From: Chlamydiia bacterium
GTDB lineage: Bacteria; Chlamydiota; Chlamydiia; Chlamydiales; SM23-39
Length of the DNA stretch: 7,492 nt
Assembly: GCA_016194825.1 (NCBI GenBank)
Contig: JACQAR010000050.1
Coordinates: forward strand, 1 to 7,492
Direction: 5' to 3'
Part shown: positions 1-5,642 of the stretch, in pieces
How positions within the stretch are numbered: position 1 is the stretch's first letter
How the letters are laid out: every line of letters begins with the position of its first letter
The notes under the pieces: model-generated
Databases searched by the model: none
The model's input: the letters and a program-made list of their open reading frames with translations, nothing else
What the model was told of the DNA's origin: nothing
Position numbers and translations under genes: made by a program

Positions 1-27
1 CTAGGGGTTGGCCTCGTCAAATGAACC

Positions 28-101
28 GTGGCAGCTTTGCTGCCACTCGGAACTGGCCTCAAAATCATCGATTTTTCCGGGCAAAGCAGTTTTGCAACTG
101 C
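28..101. repeat. Three successive short hairpins
   Basis: Three perfect small inverted repeats follow one another: GTGGCAGC/GCTGCCAC with a TTT loop (28-46), AAAATC/GATTTT with an ATC loop (61-75), and GCAGTT/AACTGC with a TTGC loop (86-101). Stem sequences differ but stem (6-8 bp) and loop (3-4 nt) sizes are alike, so these are not copies of one palindrome. None is followed by a T-run, so they do not look like standard intrinsic terminators. No gene is recognised from 1 to 524. The stretch 102-168 between these hairpins and the foldback element shows nothing I can name. Confidence 0.6.
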
Positions 102-182
102 CTCAATTTATTGCCGATTGTGTGGAAACCGATTTTAGAAGTATATGATTGTAGAGAATATAGACAGTCGGGGTTCCGCCCC

Positions 183-405
183 CGCAGCCCAGGGGACTGG
201 TTCTGGCTTTGATAACCGGTCGCGCCCTGATCACAAAACCGCAAACTGCGTTTGCGGCAGAAGCGCGATCTACCCCCATCCCCAAAAGACGAAGCGTCTT
301 TCGGGGGCCCCTAGGGGCGCGCTTGGTTCCTCGCGGTACTTTTGTACTGCTCCTCACTTCATGCAGCGCGATTTCTCTTTGCCATAACCAGTCTCGGGCT
401 ACGCC
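183..405. repeat. Imperfect foldback (MITE-like) element with internal hairpins
   Basis: The ends are inverted copies of each other. GACTGGTT at 195-202 matches AACCAGTC at 386-393 exactly. Similarity continues inward (TGGC, then weaker) and outward, where CGCAGCCC at 183-190 pairs with the complement of GGGCTACG (396-403) with one mismatch and a 2-nt indel. Inside are further stems: ACTGGTT/AACCGGT (196-220, one G-T), CCGCAAA/TTTGCGG (239-257), CCCC+AAAGAC/GTCTTT+GGGG (280-306, one A-C mismatch), the 12-nt palindrome at 307-318, AAGCGCG/CGCGCTT (261-324), and GCGGTAC/GTACTGC (333-350, one G-T). No transposase and no clear target-site duplication is visible. It could be a non-autonomous mobile element or a structured non-coding locus. 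The region is visibly richer in G+C than the genes. Confidence 0.5.
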
Positions 406-445
406 CCGGCCCCACATTCGTGGGTCCCCCCCGGGGCGCAGATTT

Positions 446-517
446 GGCCCCTTCGGGCCTTCACAGCTTGCTTGGTACAGAGAAACACTGCTCCATTGAA
501 GGTCATTACTCTGTACC
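446..517. repeat. Structured intergenic repeat, copy A
   Basis: Positions 448-502 match 1349-1403 at 50 of 55 bases in the same orientation. The copy opens with a hairpin GGCCC/GGGCC with a CTTC loop (446-459) and closes with a 9-bp perfect stem GGTACAGAG (474-482) / CTCTGTACC (509-517) around a 26-nt loop. The second stem begins 7 nt beyond the stop codon of the minus-strand DUF4116-like gene, so it might act as a 3' stabiliser or weak terminator for that transcript. It has no U-tract. Confidence 0.7.
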
Positions 518-524
518 TTCTCAG

Positions 525-1232
525 TCACAGAATATGACAAGGCTCATCTGTGCTCGATGTATGGTATGCTGCCGCAAGAACTTCTGGATCTTGTCGAAGG
601 CGCGCGCTTGCTGAACCCAAAACTAGCTGAATCAAACCGATATCCCCTTGTCTCTCCCACTCTCCCGCTCTGCGAGCAGCGGTAAGGACCACATCGTTGT
701 CATCTTGGAGCCTAGAACTAACTATTTGAAAATTTCGCGGATTGCGTCCAACACCGATAATGGCCATATCTTTGTCATTTTGTAGTCTCTCGCTCAAAAC
801 TGCAAAAAAATCAAAATCAGGGAGATGCATGACACGCAACATCATTTCCTTGTTGTTACGCATTTGTGGGGTAGCATGATCCATTGCCACATCAGGATTT
901 TTTTGGACAACGCCGAGAAATATTTCCGTATCATTTTTAAGAGCAGTGCTAGCACAGTGCAAAACGGTGGGGTATCCGCTCACGGCAATCAGAACAATTT
1001 CTCTATCATTCCAGAACTGTGGTTGCAGATAAGGTAGCATGAAAGCTGATGTCTGAACGGTGGCGAGCGCTACTTCTCGACAAATCTGAAGACGTGCACT
1101 CACATTGCGGTAATTCTGACCGTCTTGTCGGACAGATGCTAGTGCCTGCTGAAGGTCATCTATGATGGGTTTCTCGGGTACAGGAGCCAGACCACCATGC
1201 CTTCTCCCATTCAACTCTACTGCTGTGGCCAT
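525..1232 (-). CDS. DUF4116-like repeat protein
   Basis: This predicted 235-residue protein has no signal peptide or membrane segment. From about residue 47 to 210 it consists of tandem units of about 26 residues with a helix-turn-helix look, each having an acidic opening such as NDREIVL, NDTEIFL, NNKEMML, NDKDMAI or DDNDVVL, then a hydrophobic helix and an A/S-x-x-L end. This is the pattern of the DUF4116 family, which is frequent in environmental chlamydiae, Legionella and other amoeba-associated bacteria and whose biochemical role is unknown. About six units are visible. The first 45 residues are non-repetitive and polar. The start is well supported by AAGGAGA (plus-strand 1239-1245) six bases before the ATG. 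The gene stands alone between two copies of a structured repeat. A role in host interaction is only an inference from where the family occurs; repeats of this kind usually mediate protein binding. Confidence 0.8.
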   Translation of the reverse strand: MATAVELNGRRHGGLAPVPEKPIIDDLQQALASVRQDGQNYRNVSARLQICREVALATVQTSAFMLPYLQPQFWNDREIVLIAVSGYPTVLHCASTALKNDTEIFLGVVQKNPDVAMDHATPQMRNNKEMMLRVMHLPDFDFFAVLSERLQNDKDMAIIGVGRNPRNFQIVSSRLQDDNDVVLTAARRAGEWERQGDIGLIQLVLGSASARLRQDPEVLAAAYHTSSTDEPCHIL

Positions 1233-1238
1233 AATAAA

Positions 1239-1245
1239 TCTCCTT
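1239..1245 (-). promoter_or_regulatory. Strong Shine-Dalgarno site of the DUF4116-like gene
   Basis: The minus-strand sequence AAGGAGA lies six bases upstream of the ATG at 1232 and fixes that start. Further upstream (1246-1341) I see no convincing -35/-10 pair. The leader contains a 7-bp hairpin, ACAACTT/AAGTTGT (1272-1293), and an A9 run (minus strand, 1325-1317). Confidence 0.75.
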
Positions 1246-1341
1246 TTTATCTTTGTTTTAGGAACACAGTAACAACTTTTTTACTGAAGTTGTGGCGCTC
1301 TATTTTGCAAGCTTCGTTTTTTTTTGACCAGAATAATCTAG

Positions 1342-1426
1342 AGCTGTGCCCCTTCGGGTCTTCACAGCTTGCTTTGTATAGAGAAATACTGATCCATTGA
1401 AGGCCCGAAGGGCCTCACTCTGTGCC
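1342..1426. repeat. Structured intergenic repeat, copy B
   Basis: Positions 1349-1403 are 91 % identical to 448-502. The left edge differs: AGCTGTG (1342-1348) pairs with CACAGCT (1363-1369) around the shared CCCCTTCGGG core. The long-range stem of copy A is kept here as GTATAGAG (1376-1383) / CTCTGTGC (1418-1425), with two positions turned into G-T pairs. Copy B carries 11 extra bases, making a perfect hairpin AGGCCC-GAA-GGGCCT (1401-1415) in what is the loop of copy A, and lacks a TTA found in copy A. It lies 44 nt beyond the ftsY stop codon. Confidence 0.7.
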
Positions 1427-1462
1427 TCGGGGGACCCACCGACTGCTGGGGCGTAGGCACAG
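1420..1462 (-). terminator. Inverted repeat 3' of ftsY, possible terminator
   Basis: Read on the minus strand, CTGTGCCT (1462-1455) and AGGCACAG (1427-1420) form an 8-bp perfect stem around a G+C-rich 27-nt loop, starting 7 nt after the ftsY stop codon. The stem-loop at 1415-1401 follows directly. There is no U-tract, so Rho-independent termination is not assured. The right arm shares bases with the copy B stem, so the two folds exclude each other. Confidence 0.3.
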
Positions 1463-1469
1463 TCGTTAT

Positions 1470-2210
1470 TTATTCCAACAGAGCATCGAGGTAGGATTTG
1501 GGGTCGAAGGGAGCAAAATCACCCTCACCCTCGCCTGTGCCGATGTAGCGGATCGGAATGCGCAGCTCTTTTTGTATCGCCACCGCAATCCCCCCCTTGG
1601 CCGAACCATCGAGTTTGGTCAAAATAATCCCCGTGAGAGGCGTTACAGCATGGAACGCTTTTGCTTGATCCAGCGCATTTTGCCCAATCGTCGCATCGAT
1701 CACCAGAAATGTTTCATGAGGAGCAGATGGGAGCTGTTTTTGACAGACTCGATGCACTTTGGCCAGCTCTTGCATCAGATCTGTTTTGGTTTGCAGACGC
1801 CCTGCTGTATCGATTAAGACAATATCCATTTGTCTGGCGATGCCAGCTGCTATGGCATCAAAGGTCAGACCAGAGGGATCGCCATGTCGTTGGGATTTGA
1901 TGATGGGTACTCCCACTTTTTGGGCCCAAATCTCCAACTGCTCGATAGCGGCTGCCCGGAACGTATCCCCAGCAGCAATCAGTACCTTTTTCCCCTCCGA
2001 TTGGAAGTGGTGCGCCAGCTTCGCTAAACTGGTGGTTTTCCCGCTTCCATTCACGCCGACCAGAAGAATGACGGTGGGACGGTGTTCTGATAAGACAGGA
2101 GAAGGGGGGAAGAGCGAGAGGAGCTCTCCATGGATCAAAGCGATGCACTCCTCGGAGGTAAAATGGGGATGCTTGCGGGCAAATGCTTTCACTTTGTCCA
2201 CCATCTCCAT
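1470..2210 (-). CDS. ftsY: FtsY, signal recognition particle receptor GTPase
   Basis: FtsY is the SRP receptor: it binds the Ffh-4.5S RNA-ribosome complex at the inner membrane and both GTPases hydrolyse GTP as the nascent chain is passed to SecYEG. From the ATG at 2210 the product has 246 residues. Motifs in order: P-loop GVNGSGKTT (52-60), DTFRAAA (82-88), DTAGR (134-138), TKLDGSAKGG (198-207) and the terminal GTGEGEGDFAPFD (224-236). The G domain is complete and the C-terminus is the usual one. The first N-domain helix is missing from this start, but the same frame continues upstream with residues typical of FtsY (IDDEAF, LEQLLYEADLG) to about 2297, without an ATG, GTG or TTG before an in-frame stop at 2310-2312. 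The true start is therefore uncertain: an ATT at 2279, a base miscall, or a real N-terminal truncation. The acidic A domain is absent. ftsY is divergent from sucC. Confidence 0.93.
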   Translation of the reverse strand: MEMVDKVKAFARKHPHFTSEECIALIHGELLSLFPPSPVLSEHRPTVILLVGVNGSGKTTSLAKLAHHFQSEGKKVLIAAGDTFRAAAIEQLEIWAQKVGVPIIKSQRHGDPSGLTFDAIAAGIARQMDIVLIDTAGRLQTKTDLMQELAKVHRVCQKQLPSAPHETFLVIDATIGQNALDQAKAFHAVTPLTGIILTKLDGSAKGGIAVAIQKELRIPIRYIGTGEGEGDFAPFDPKSYLDALLE

Positions 2211-2302
2211 TGCGAGCTGTGGACCTAGATCTGCTTCGTAAAGAAGCTGTTCTAGGTTTGTAAAGGCCTCGTCATCAATTTGTTTTGAAAATAAAGCATG
2301 GC

Positions 2303-2331
2303 TTGATGTTTATCCGATTGTATCAGATAAG
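2303..2331 (+). promoter_or_regulatory. Candidate sigma70-type promoter of the sucC operon
   Basis: TTGATG (2303-2308) and GATAAG (2326-2331) are separated by 17 nt, each matching the consensus at four of six bases. The predicted transcript would start near 2338, giving a leader of about 15 nt that contains the sucC ribosome binding site GAGGA (2341-2345). This is suggestive only. Confidence 0.35.
2317..2325 (-). promoter_or_regulatory. Candidate extended -10 promoter of ftsY
   Basis: The minus-strand sequence TGATACAAT is an extended -10 motif (TGn followed by TACAAT, five of six to consensus). No recognisable -35 lies upstream. It would start transcription near 2310, just before the region where FtsY homology begins, and it overlaps the candidate sucC promoter on the other strand. 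Confidence 0.35.
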
Positions 2332-2352
2332 GATTTTATAGAGGACTGTTGC

Positions 2353-3519
2353 ATGAATCTGCATGAATTCCAAGCGAAAAAGATCCTGCGTCAATTCGGT
2401 ATTCCAGTACCGGAATTTGGTGTGGCGAGTAGTGTAGAAGAGGCCAAACAGGTGGCTGCTTCTCTCCATCTCAAAGAGGCGGTTTTGAAAATCCAGGTGC
2501 ATGCTGGGGGAAGGGGGAAGGCGGGGGGAGTCAAATTCGCTAAGACGGTCGAGGAAATCCCCGGGATTGCGAGGGCGCTCATTGGGATGAAGATGGTCAA
2601 TGAGCAAACGGGGTTAGCAGGTGTTGTGGCGCGTCAGGTTTTGATTTCGAGGCCGGTTGATATTGAAAAAGAGTTCTATTTGAGTGCGCTGATCGACCGG
2701 AATCAGGCAACGCCGGTGCTGATCGCTTCGGCAGAAGGGGGCATGGAGATCGAGGAGCTTGCGCGTACATCGCCTGAGAAAATTGTGACGATTCCTTTTT
2801 CATTTGAGGGCAAACTTCGCTCTTACCAATTGCTCCGTCTAGCTAAGTGCATGGGGTGGAAGGGAGAGTTGGCCAAAAAGGGGGCGCAATTTGCGCAAGC
2901 GCTGGCAAAATGCTTCATTGAAACGGATGCCTCGCTCTTGGAGATCAATCCTTGCGTGTTGACAAAAGGGGGCGATTTAGTCGCGCTCGATGCCAAGTTG
3001 GCCATCGATGACAATGCGCTCTATCGCCATCCGGAATTGAGCGATTGCTATGATCCGACACAGGTTTCTTCGCAGGAAGCGATGGCGAAAGAGGCGGATC
3101 TGGCCTACATTGCGATGCAGGGGGATATTGGTTGTGGGGTCAAGGGAGCGGGGCTTGCGATGGCGACCATGGACATCATCCAGTATTTTGGGGGGGCACC
3201 TGCCAACTTTCTGGATGTGGGGGGGGGCGCTACGAAAGAAAAAGTGGCGGAAGGGTTTCGGATTGTCCTGTCGGATCAAAAAGTCCGGGCGGTGTTGATC
3301 AATATCTTTGGTGGGATCATGAACTGCGCAACGATTGCAGAGGGCGTGATCCATGCGGCCAAAGAGCAAAAGATTGCAGTGCCGATTATCGTTCGCCTGG
3401 AGGGGACGAATGTGGAAGAGGGAAAGCGCCTTTTCCAAGGGAGCCATCTGAAAATCCAAACAGCTGATGATCTAGCGCAGGCAGCGCAGTTAGCGGTGCA
3501 AGCGGCAAAAAGGGGATAG
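2353..3519 (+). CDS. sucC: Succinyl-CoA synthetase (ADP-forming) beta subunit
   Basis: SucC is the nucleotide- and Mg-binding subunit of succinyl-CoA synthetase, which converts succinyl-CoA, phosphate and ADP (or GDP) to succinate, CoA and ATP (or GTP) in the cytoplasmic TCA cycle. The 388-residue length equals the usual bacterial length. An N-terminal ATP-grasp domain begins MNLHEFQAK and contains HAGGRGKAGGV (50-60). EINP and LDAK place the Mg-ligating Asn199 and Asp213 where they sit in the E. coli enzyme. The C-terminal ligase domain shows GCGVKGAGLAMATMD (260-274), FLDVGGGATKEKV (286-298) and NIFGGIM (317-323). In the first of these the usual MVNGAGLAM reads GVKGAGLAM. The start has GAGGA seven bases upstream. 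sucD follows after 6 nt, as expected for a heterotetramer made from one mRNA. ADP versus GDP preference cannot be read from the sequence. Confidence 0.97.
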   Translation: MNLHEFQAKKILRQFGIPVPEFGVASSVEEAKQVAASLHLKEAVLKIQVHAGGRGKAGGVKFAKTVEEIPGIARALIGMKMVNEQTGLAGVVARQVLISRPVDIEKEFYLSALIDRNQATPVLIASAEGGMEIEELARTSPEKIVTIPFSFEGKLRSYQLLRLAKCMGWKGELAKKGAQFAQALAKCFIETDASLLEINPCVLTKGGDLVALDAKLAIDDNALYRHPELSDCYDPTQVSSQEAMAKEADLAYIAMQGDIGCGVKGAGLAMATMDIIQYFGGAPANFLDVGGGATKEKVAEGFRIVLSDQKVRAVLINIFGGIMNCATIAEGVIHAAKEQKIAVPIIVRLEGTNVEEGKRLFQGSHLKIQTADDLAQAAQLAVQAAKRG

Positions 3520-3525
3520 GTTCAT

Positions 3526-4407
3526 ATGCCAATTCTTGTGAATCAAAAGACGAGGGTGATTGTGCAGGGGATTACCGGGCAAGCAGGTCGCTTTCATGCG
3601 GAGCAGTGTTTGGCCTATGGCACACAAGTGGTGGGAGGGGTCACTCCTGGAAAGGGGGGACAAGAGATCTTCTCTTTGCCGATTTTTGATACAGTGATGG
3701 AGGCGAAAAAAGCGGTGCATCCCGATGCTACGCTCATCTTTGTTCCTGCTCCTTTTTGTGCGGATGCAATCTTAGAAGCGGAAGAGGCGGGGATAGCGTT
3801 GATCGTCTGTATTACGGAGGGAATTCCGATTCGGGATATGTTAGAAGTGAAGCGAATGATGATTGCATCGAAGCGCTCGCGCTTGATTGGTCCGAATTGT
3901 CCTGGCATCATCACTCCGGGAGAGTGTAAAATTGGGATCATGCCGGGCTATATTCATAAAAAGGGGAAAATTGGGATTATCTCTCGTTCGGGAACGCTCA
4001 CATATGAGGCCGTATGGCAGACCACAAAACTCCATTTGGGACAATCGAGCTGTGTTGGGATTGGTGGAGATCCTTTGAACGGAACGAATTTTATCGATGT
4101 GCTCGAGCTTTTTGAAAAAGATCCGCAAACAGAGGGGATCTTATTGATTGGGGAAATTGGCGGCGAAGCAGAAGAACAAGCGGCCCATTGGTGTGCCAAG
4201 CATCTGACTAAACCGCTAGCAGTTTTTATTGCAGGTTCTACGGCGCCTGCAGGCAAGAGAATGGGACATGCGGGTGCGATCATTTCGGGGGGCAAGGGGG
4301 GCGCGGCTGAAAAATTTGCGGCGTTTGAAAAGGCGGGTGCTATCATCACGAAAAACCCCTCTGAAATGGGTCTCGCTATGCAGCAGGCTTTAAAGAAGAA
4401 ACGATGA
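3526..4407 (+). CDS. sucD: Succinyl-CoA synthetase alpha subunit
   Basis: SucD binds CoA and carries the histidine that is transiently phosphorylated during the succinyl-CoA synthetase reaction; it works as a complex with SucC. The 293 residues span the whole family. GITGQAG (15-21) is the CoA-binding Rossmann loop, GPNCPGII (122-129) and SRSGTLTYE (153-161) are signature stretches, GEIGG (209-213) holds the glutamate that stabilises the phosphohistidine, and [12 protein letters not shown] (241-252) contains the catalytic His248. The start is fixed by GGGGATAGG, ending five bases before the ATG and overlapping the sucC stop. Its own stop overlaps the start of the next gene in ATGA, which suggests translational coupling. 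No active-site residue appears missing. Confidence 0.97.
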   Translation: MPILVNQKTRVIVQGITGQAGRFHAEQCLAYGTQVVGGVTPGKGGQEIFSLPIFDTVMEAKKAVHPDATLIFVPAPFCADAILEAEEAGIALIVCITEGIPIRDMLEVKRMMIASKRSRLIGPNCPGIITPGECKIGIMPGYIHKKGKIGIISRSGTLTYEAVWQTTKLHLGQSSCVGIGGDPLNGTNFIDVLELFEKDPQTEGILLIGEIGGEAEEQAAHWCAKHLTKPLAVFIAGSTAPAGKRMGHAGAIISGGKGGAAEKFAAFEKAGAIITKNPSEMGLAMQQALKKKR

Positions 4408-5549
4408 TACTACTCAAAACGAAAATTCCGATTGCGATCCATCCGCTCTTTTGGCTCACAGCGGGAATGATCGGCTGGATGTATAGCTATGGGCAGGGAA
4501 TCTATTGGATTTTGGTGTGGATTGCCATCATTTTTTTCTCGGTGCTGTTTCATGAGCTGGGACACGCCATCACAGCGACCGTGTTCAAGCAAAAAGCGAA
4601 AATCCAGCTGGTTTTATTGGGAGGATTGACTTCCTATGAGGGACCAAAGCTCTCTTTTTGGCAGCAATTTTTGATTGTACTGAATGGTCCTGTGTTTGGC
4701 TTTATCTTAAGTTTTGCTTCTTATGGATTGGTGAAGGCATTTCCTTTTGCAGGGATGTTGAGCGTAGTTTTTGCTTTTACCTGGAAGGCGAATCTGTTCT
4801 GGAGTCTGGCGAATTTGCTCCCGGTGCTGCCTCTCGATGGTGGGCAACTGCTCCGGATTGCACTCGAGGGTTTTTTTGGGCTCAAGGGATTTCGCGCTTC
4901 TCTTCTTTTTGGTGCGGTGTTTGCCGCGCTCCTTTCTTTTGCCTGTTTTACCTTCCAGCAATTTCTCTTAGGGGCCTTTTTATTTCTCTTCGCTTTTCAA
5001 AGCTACGATACATGGCGCAAAAGCCGCCATGCAACGAGTAGCGATCGAGATGATGAGAATAAAAAAAAACTGATGGATGCAGAAATGCTTTTGCAAGAGG
5101 GGAAAAAACAGGAGGCGAAGGCGCTGCTTCTTCAGGTGCGTGAAAGAACAAAGGGAGGAATGCTCGCTGATGCTGCTGCGCAGTATTTAGCGTTTCTCGC
5201 TTTCGAAGAGGGGAATCGCGATATGGCCTATGATTTGCTGTTGCCGATTGAGGCGCATATATCCGATGAGGCGCGCTGTTTGCTCCATAAGTTGGCAGCA
5301 GAGAAAAAAAATTACGCTCTGATCGCTAAACTTTCTACCGAGTGTTACCAAATCGCGCCGAGCCAAGAGATGGCGCTGCACAATGCGCGCGCCTTTGCGT
5401 TCTTAAACCAGCCCAAATTTGCTGGTGGCTGGCTCCAGACGGCTTGCCAATATGGAGGGCTCGATCTCACGACTCTTCTCTTAGAAAACGAGTTTGCTCA
5501 GCTGAAAGACAACTCTGAATTCCAAACGTTCATTCGGGCATTAGAATGA
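4404..5549 (+). CDS. M50 (site-2-protease family) membrane metalloprotease with TPR-like C-terminal tail
   Basis: This is a predicted intramembrane zinc protease of 381 residues. HELGH (50-54) is the HExxH zinc motif, set in a hydrophobic stretch (33-58); NGP (94-96) and [12 protein letters not shown] (137-148), with the third zinc ligand Asp145, complete the M50 signature. About six hydrophobic segments end near residue 197. No PDZ or CBS domain is seen, so it resembles the compact SpoIVFB/archaeal-type branch more than RseP. A charged linker (about 200-215) leads to a soluble tail (216-381) of paired helices rich in Ala/Leu, such as [22 protein letters not shown] and [20 protein letters not shown], looking like degenerate TPR units that could bind substrates or partners. 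Substrate unknown. It overlaps sucD by 4 nt and its ribosome binding site is weak (AAAGAAG), so it probably depends on coupling with sucD. In Chlamydia trachomatis the gene after sucD is, as I recall, htrA, another protease. Confidence 0.88.
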   Translation: MILLKTKIPIAIHPLFWLTAGMIGWMYSYGQGIYWILVWIAIIFFSVLFHELGHAITATVFKQKAKIQLVLLGGLTSYEGPKLSFWQQFLIVLNGPVFGFILSFASYGLVKAFPFAGMLSVVFAFTWKANLFWSLANLLPVLPLDGGQLLRIALEGFFGLKGFRASLLFGAVFAALLSFACFTFQQFLLGAFLFLFAFQSYDTWRKSRHATSSDRDDENKKKLMDAEMLLQEGKKQEAKALLLQVRERTKGGMLADAAAQYLAFLAFEEGNRDMAYDLLLPIEAHISDEARCLLHKLAAEKKNYALIAKLSTECYQIAPSQEMALHNARAFAFLNQPKFAGGWLQTACQYGGLDLTTLLLENEFAQLKDNSEFQTFIRALE

Positions 5550-5581
5550 ACTTATCCGTAGGACGTTGCGGATAGGTTCAT
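5546..5581 (+). terminator. Hairpin overlapping the M50 gene stop codon
   Basis: ATGAACTTATCCG (5546-5558) pairs with CGGATAGGTTCAT (5569-5581) over 13 bp (12 Watson-Crick, one G-U) around a 10-nt loop. The TGA stop is inside the left arm. No T-run follows, so it may be a 3' processing or stability element, or a weak terminator separating the sucCD operon from the next gene. Confidence 0.45.
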
Positions 5582-5588
5582 AAGCCGA

Positions 5589-5617
5589 TTGAGTTTCTGT
5601 GAAATAAATAGTATAAG
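5589..5617 (+). promoter_or_regulatory. Sigma70-type promoter of the Gly-rich surface protein gene
   Basis: TTGAGT (5589-5594) and TATAAG (5612-5617) are spaced by exactly 17 nt. Transcription would start near 5624, directly before GAGGGA (5625-5630), the only plausible ribosome binding site; that lies 12 nt from the ATG, a rather long spacing separated by a T-rich stretch. Confidence 0.55.
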
Positions 5618-5642
5618 GCAGAGTGAGGGATCTTTTTTCTCA

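Noticed and set aside
165..260. GGGGTTCCGCCCCC segment considered as part of a tRNA
   Set aside because: No acceptor stem, anticodon arm or proper T-loop (GGTTCRANNCC) could be assembled around it.
209..499. Plus-strand frame ending in the repeat, with a C-terminus like that of the frame ending at 1400 (PFGPSQLAWYRE / PFGSSQLALYRE)
   Set aside because: The similarity comes from the 55-bp DNA repeat. The upstream parts are unrelated and the second frame runs antisense through the DUF4116 gene leader, so a shared protein end is unlikely.
1..524. CRISPR array
   Set aside because: The palindromes differ from one another and there are no regularly spaced identical repeats with unique spacers.
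103..540. 145-codon minus-strand reading frame with many Gly, Pro and Arg
   Set aside because: It overlaps the end of the DUF4116-like gene, crosses the hairpin-rich repeats, has no ribosome binding site that I can see and no protein-like pattern. The openness is explained by the G+C-rich palindromes.
1317..1325. T9 run that could be the U-tract of a plus-strand terminator
   Set aside because: No stable stem precedes it and no plus-strand gene ends here; it lies in the leader region of the minus-strand gene.
448..1403. Insertion sequence or composite transposon around the DUF4116-like gene
   Set aside because: No transposase or recombinase is encoded between the repeats, and no target-site duplication is visible; only a repeat-flanked cassette can be claimed.
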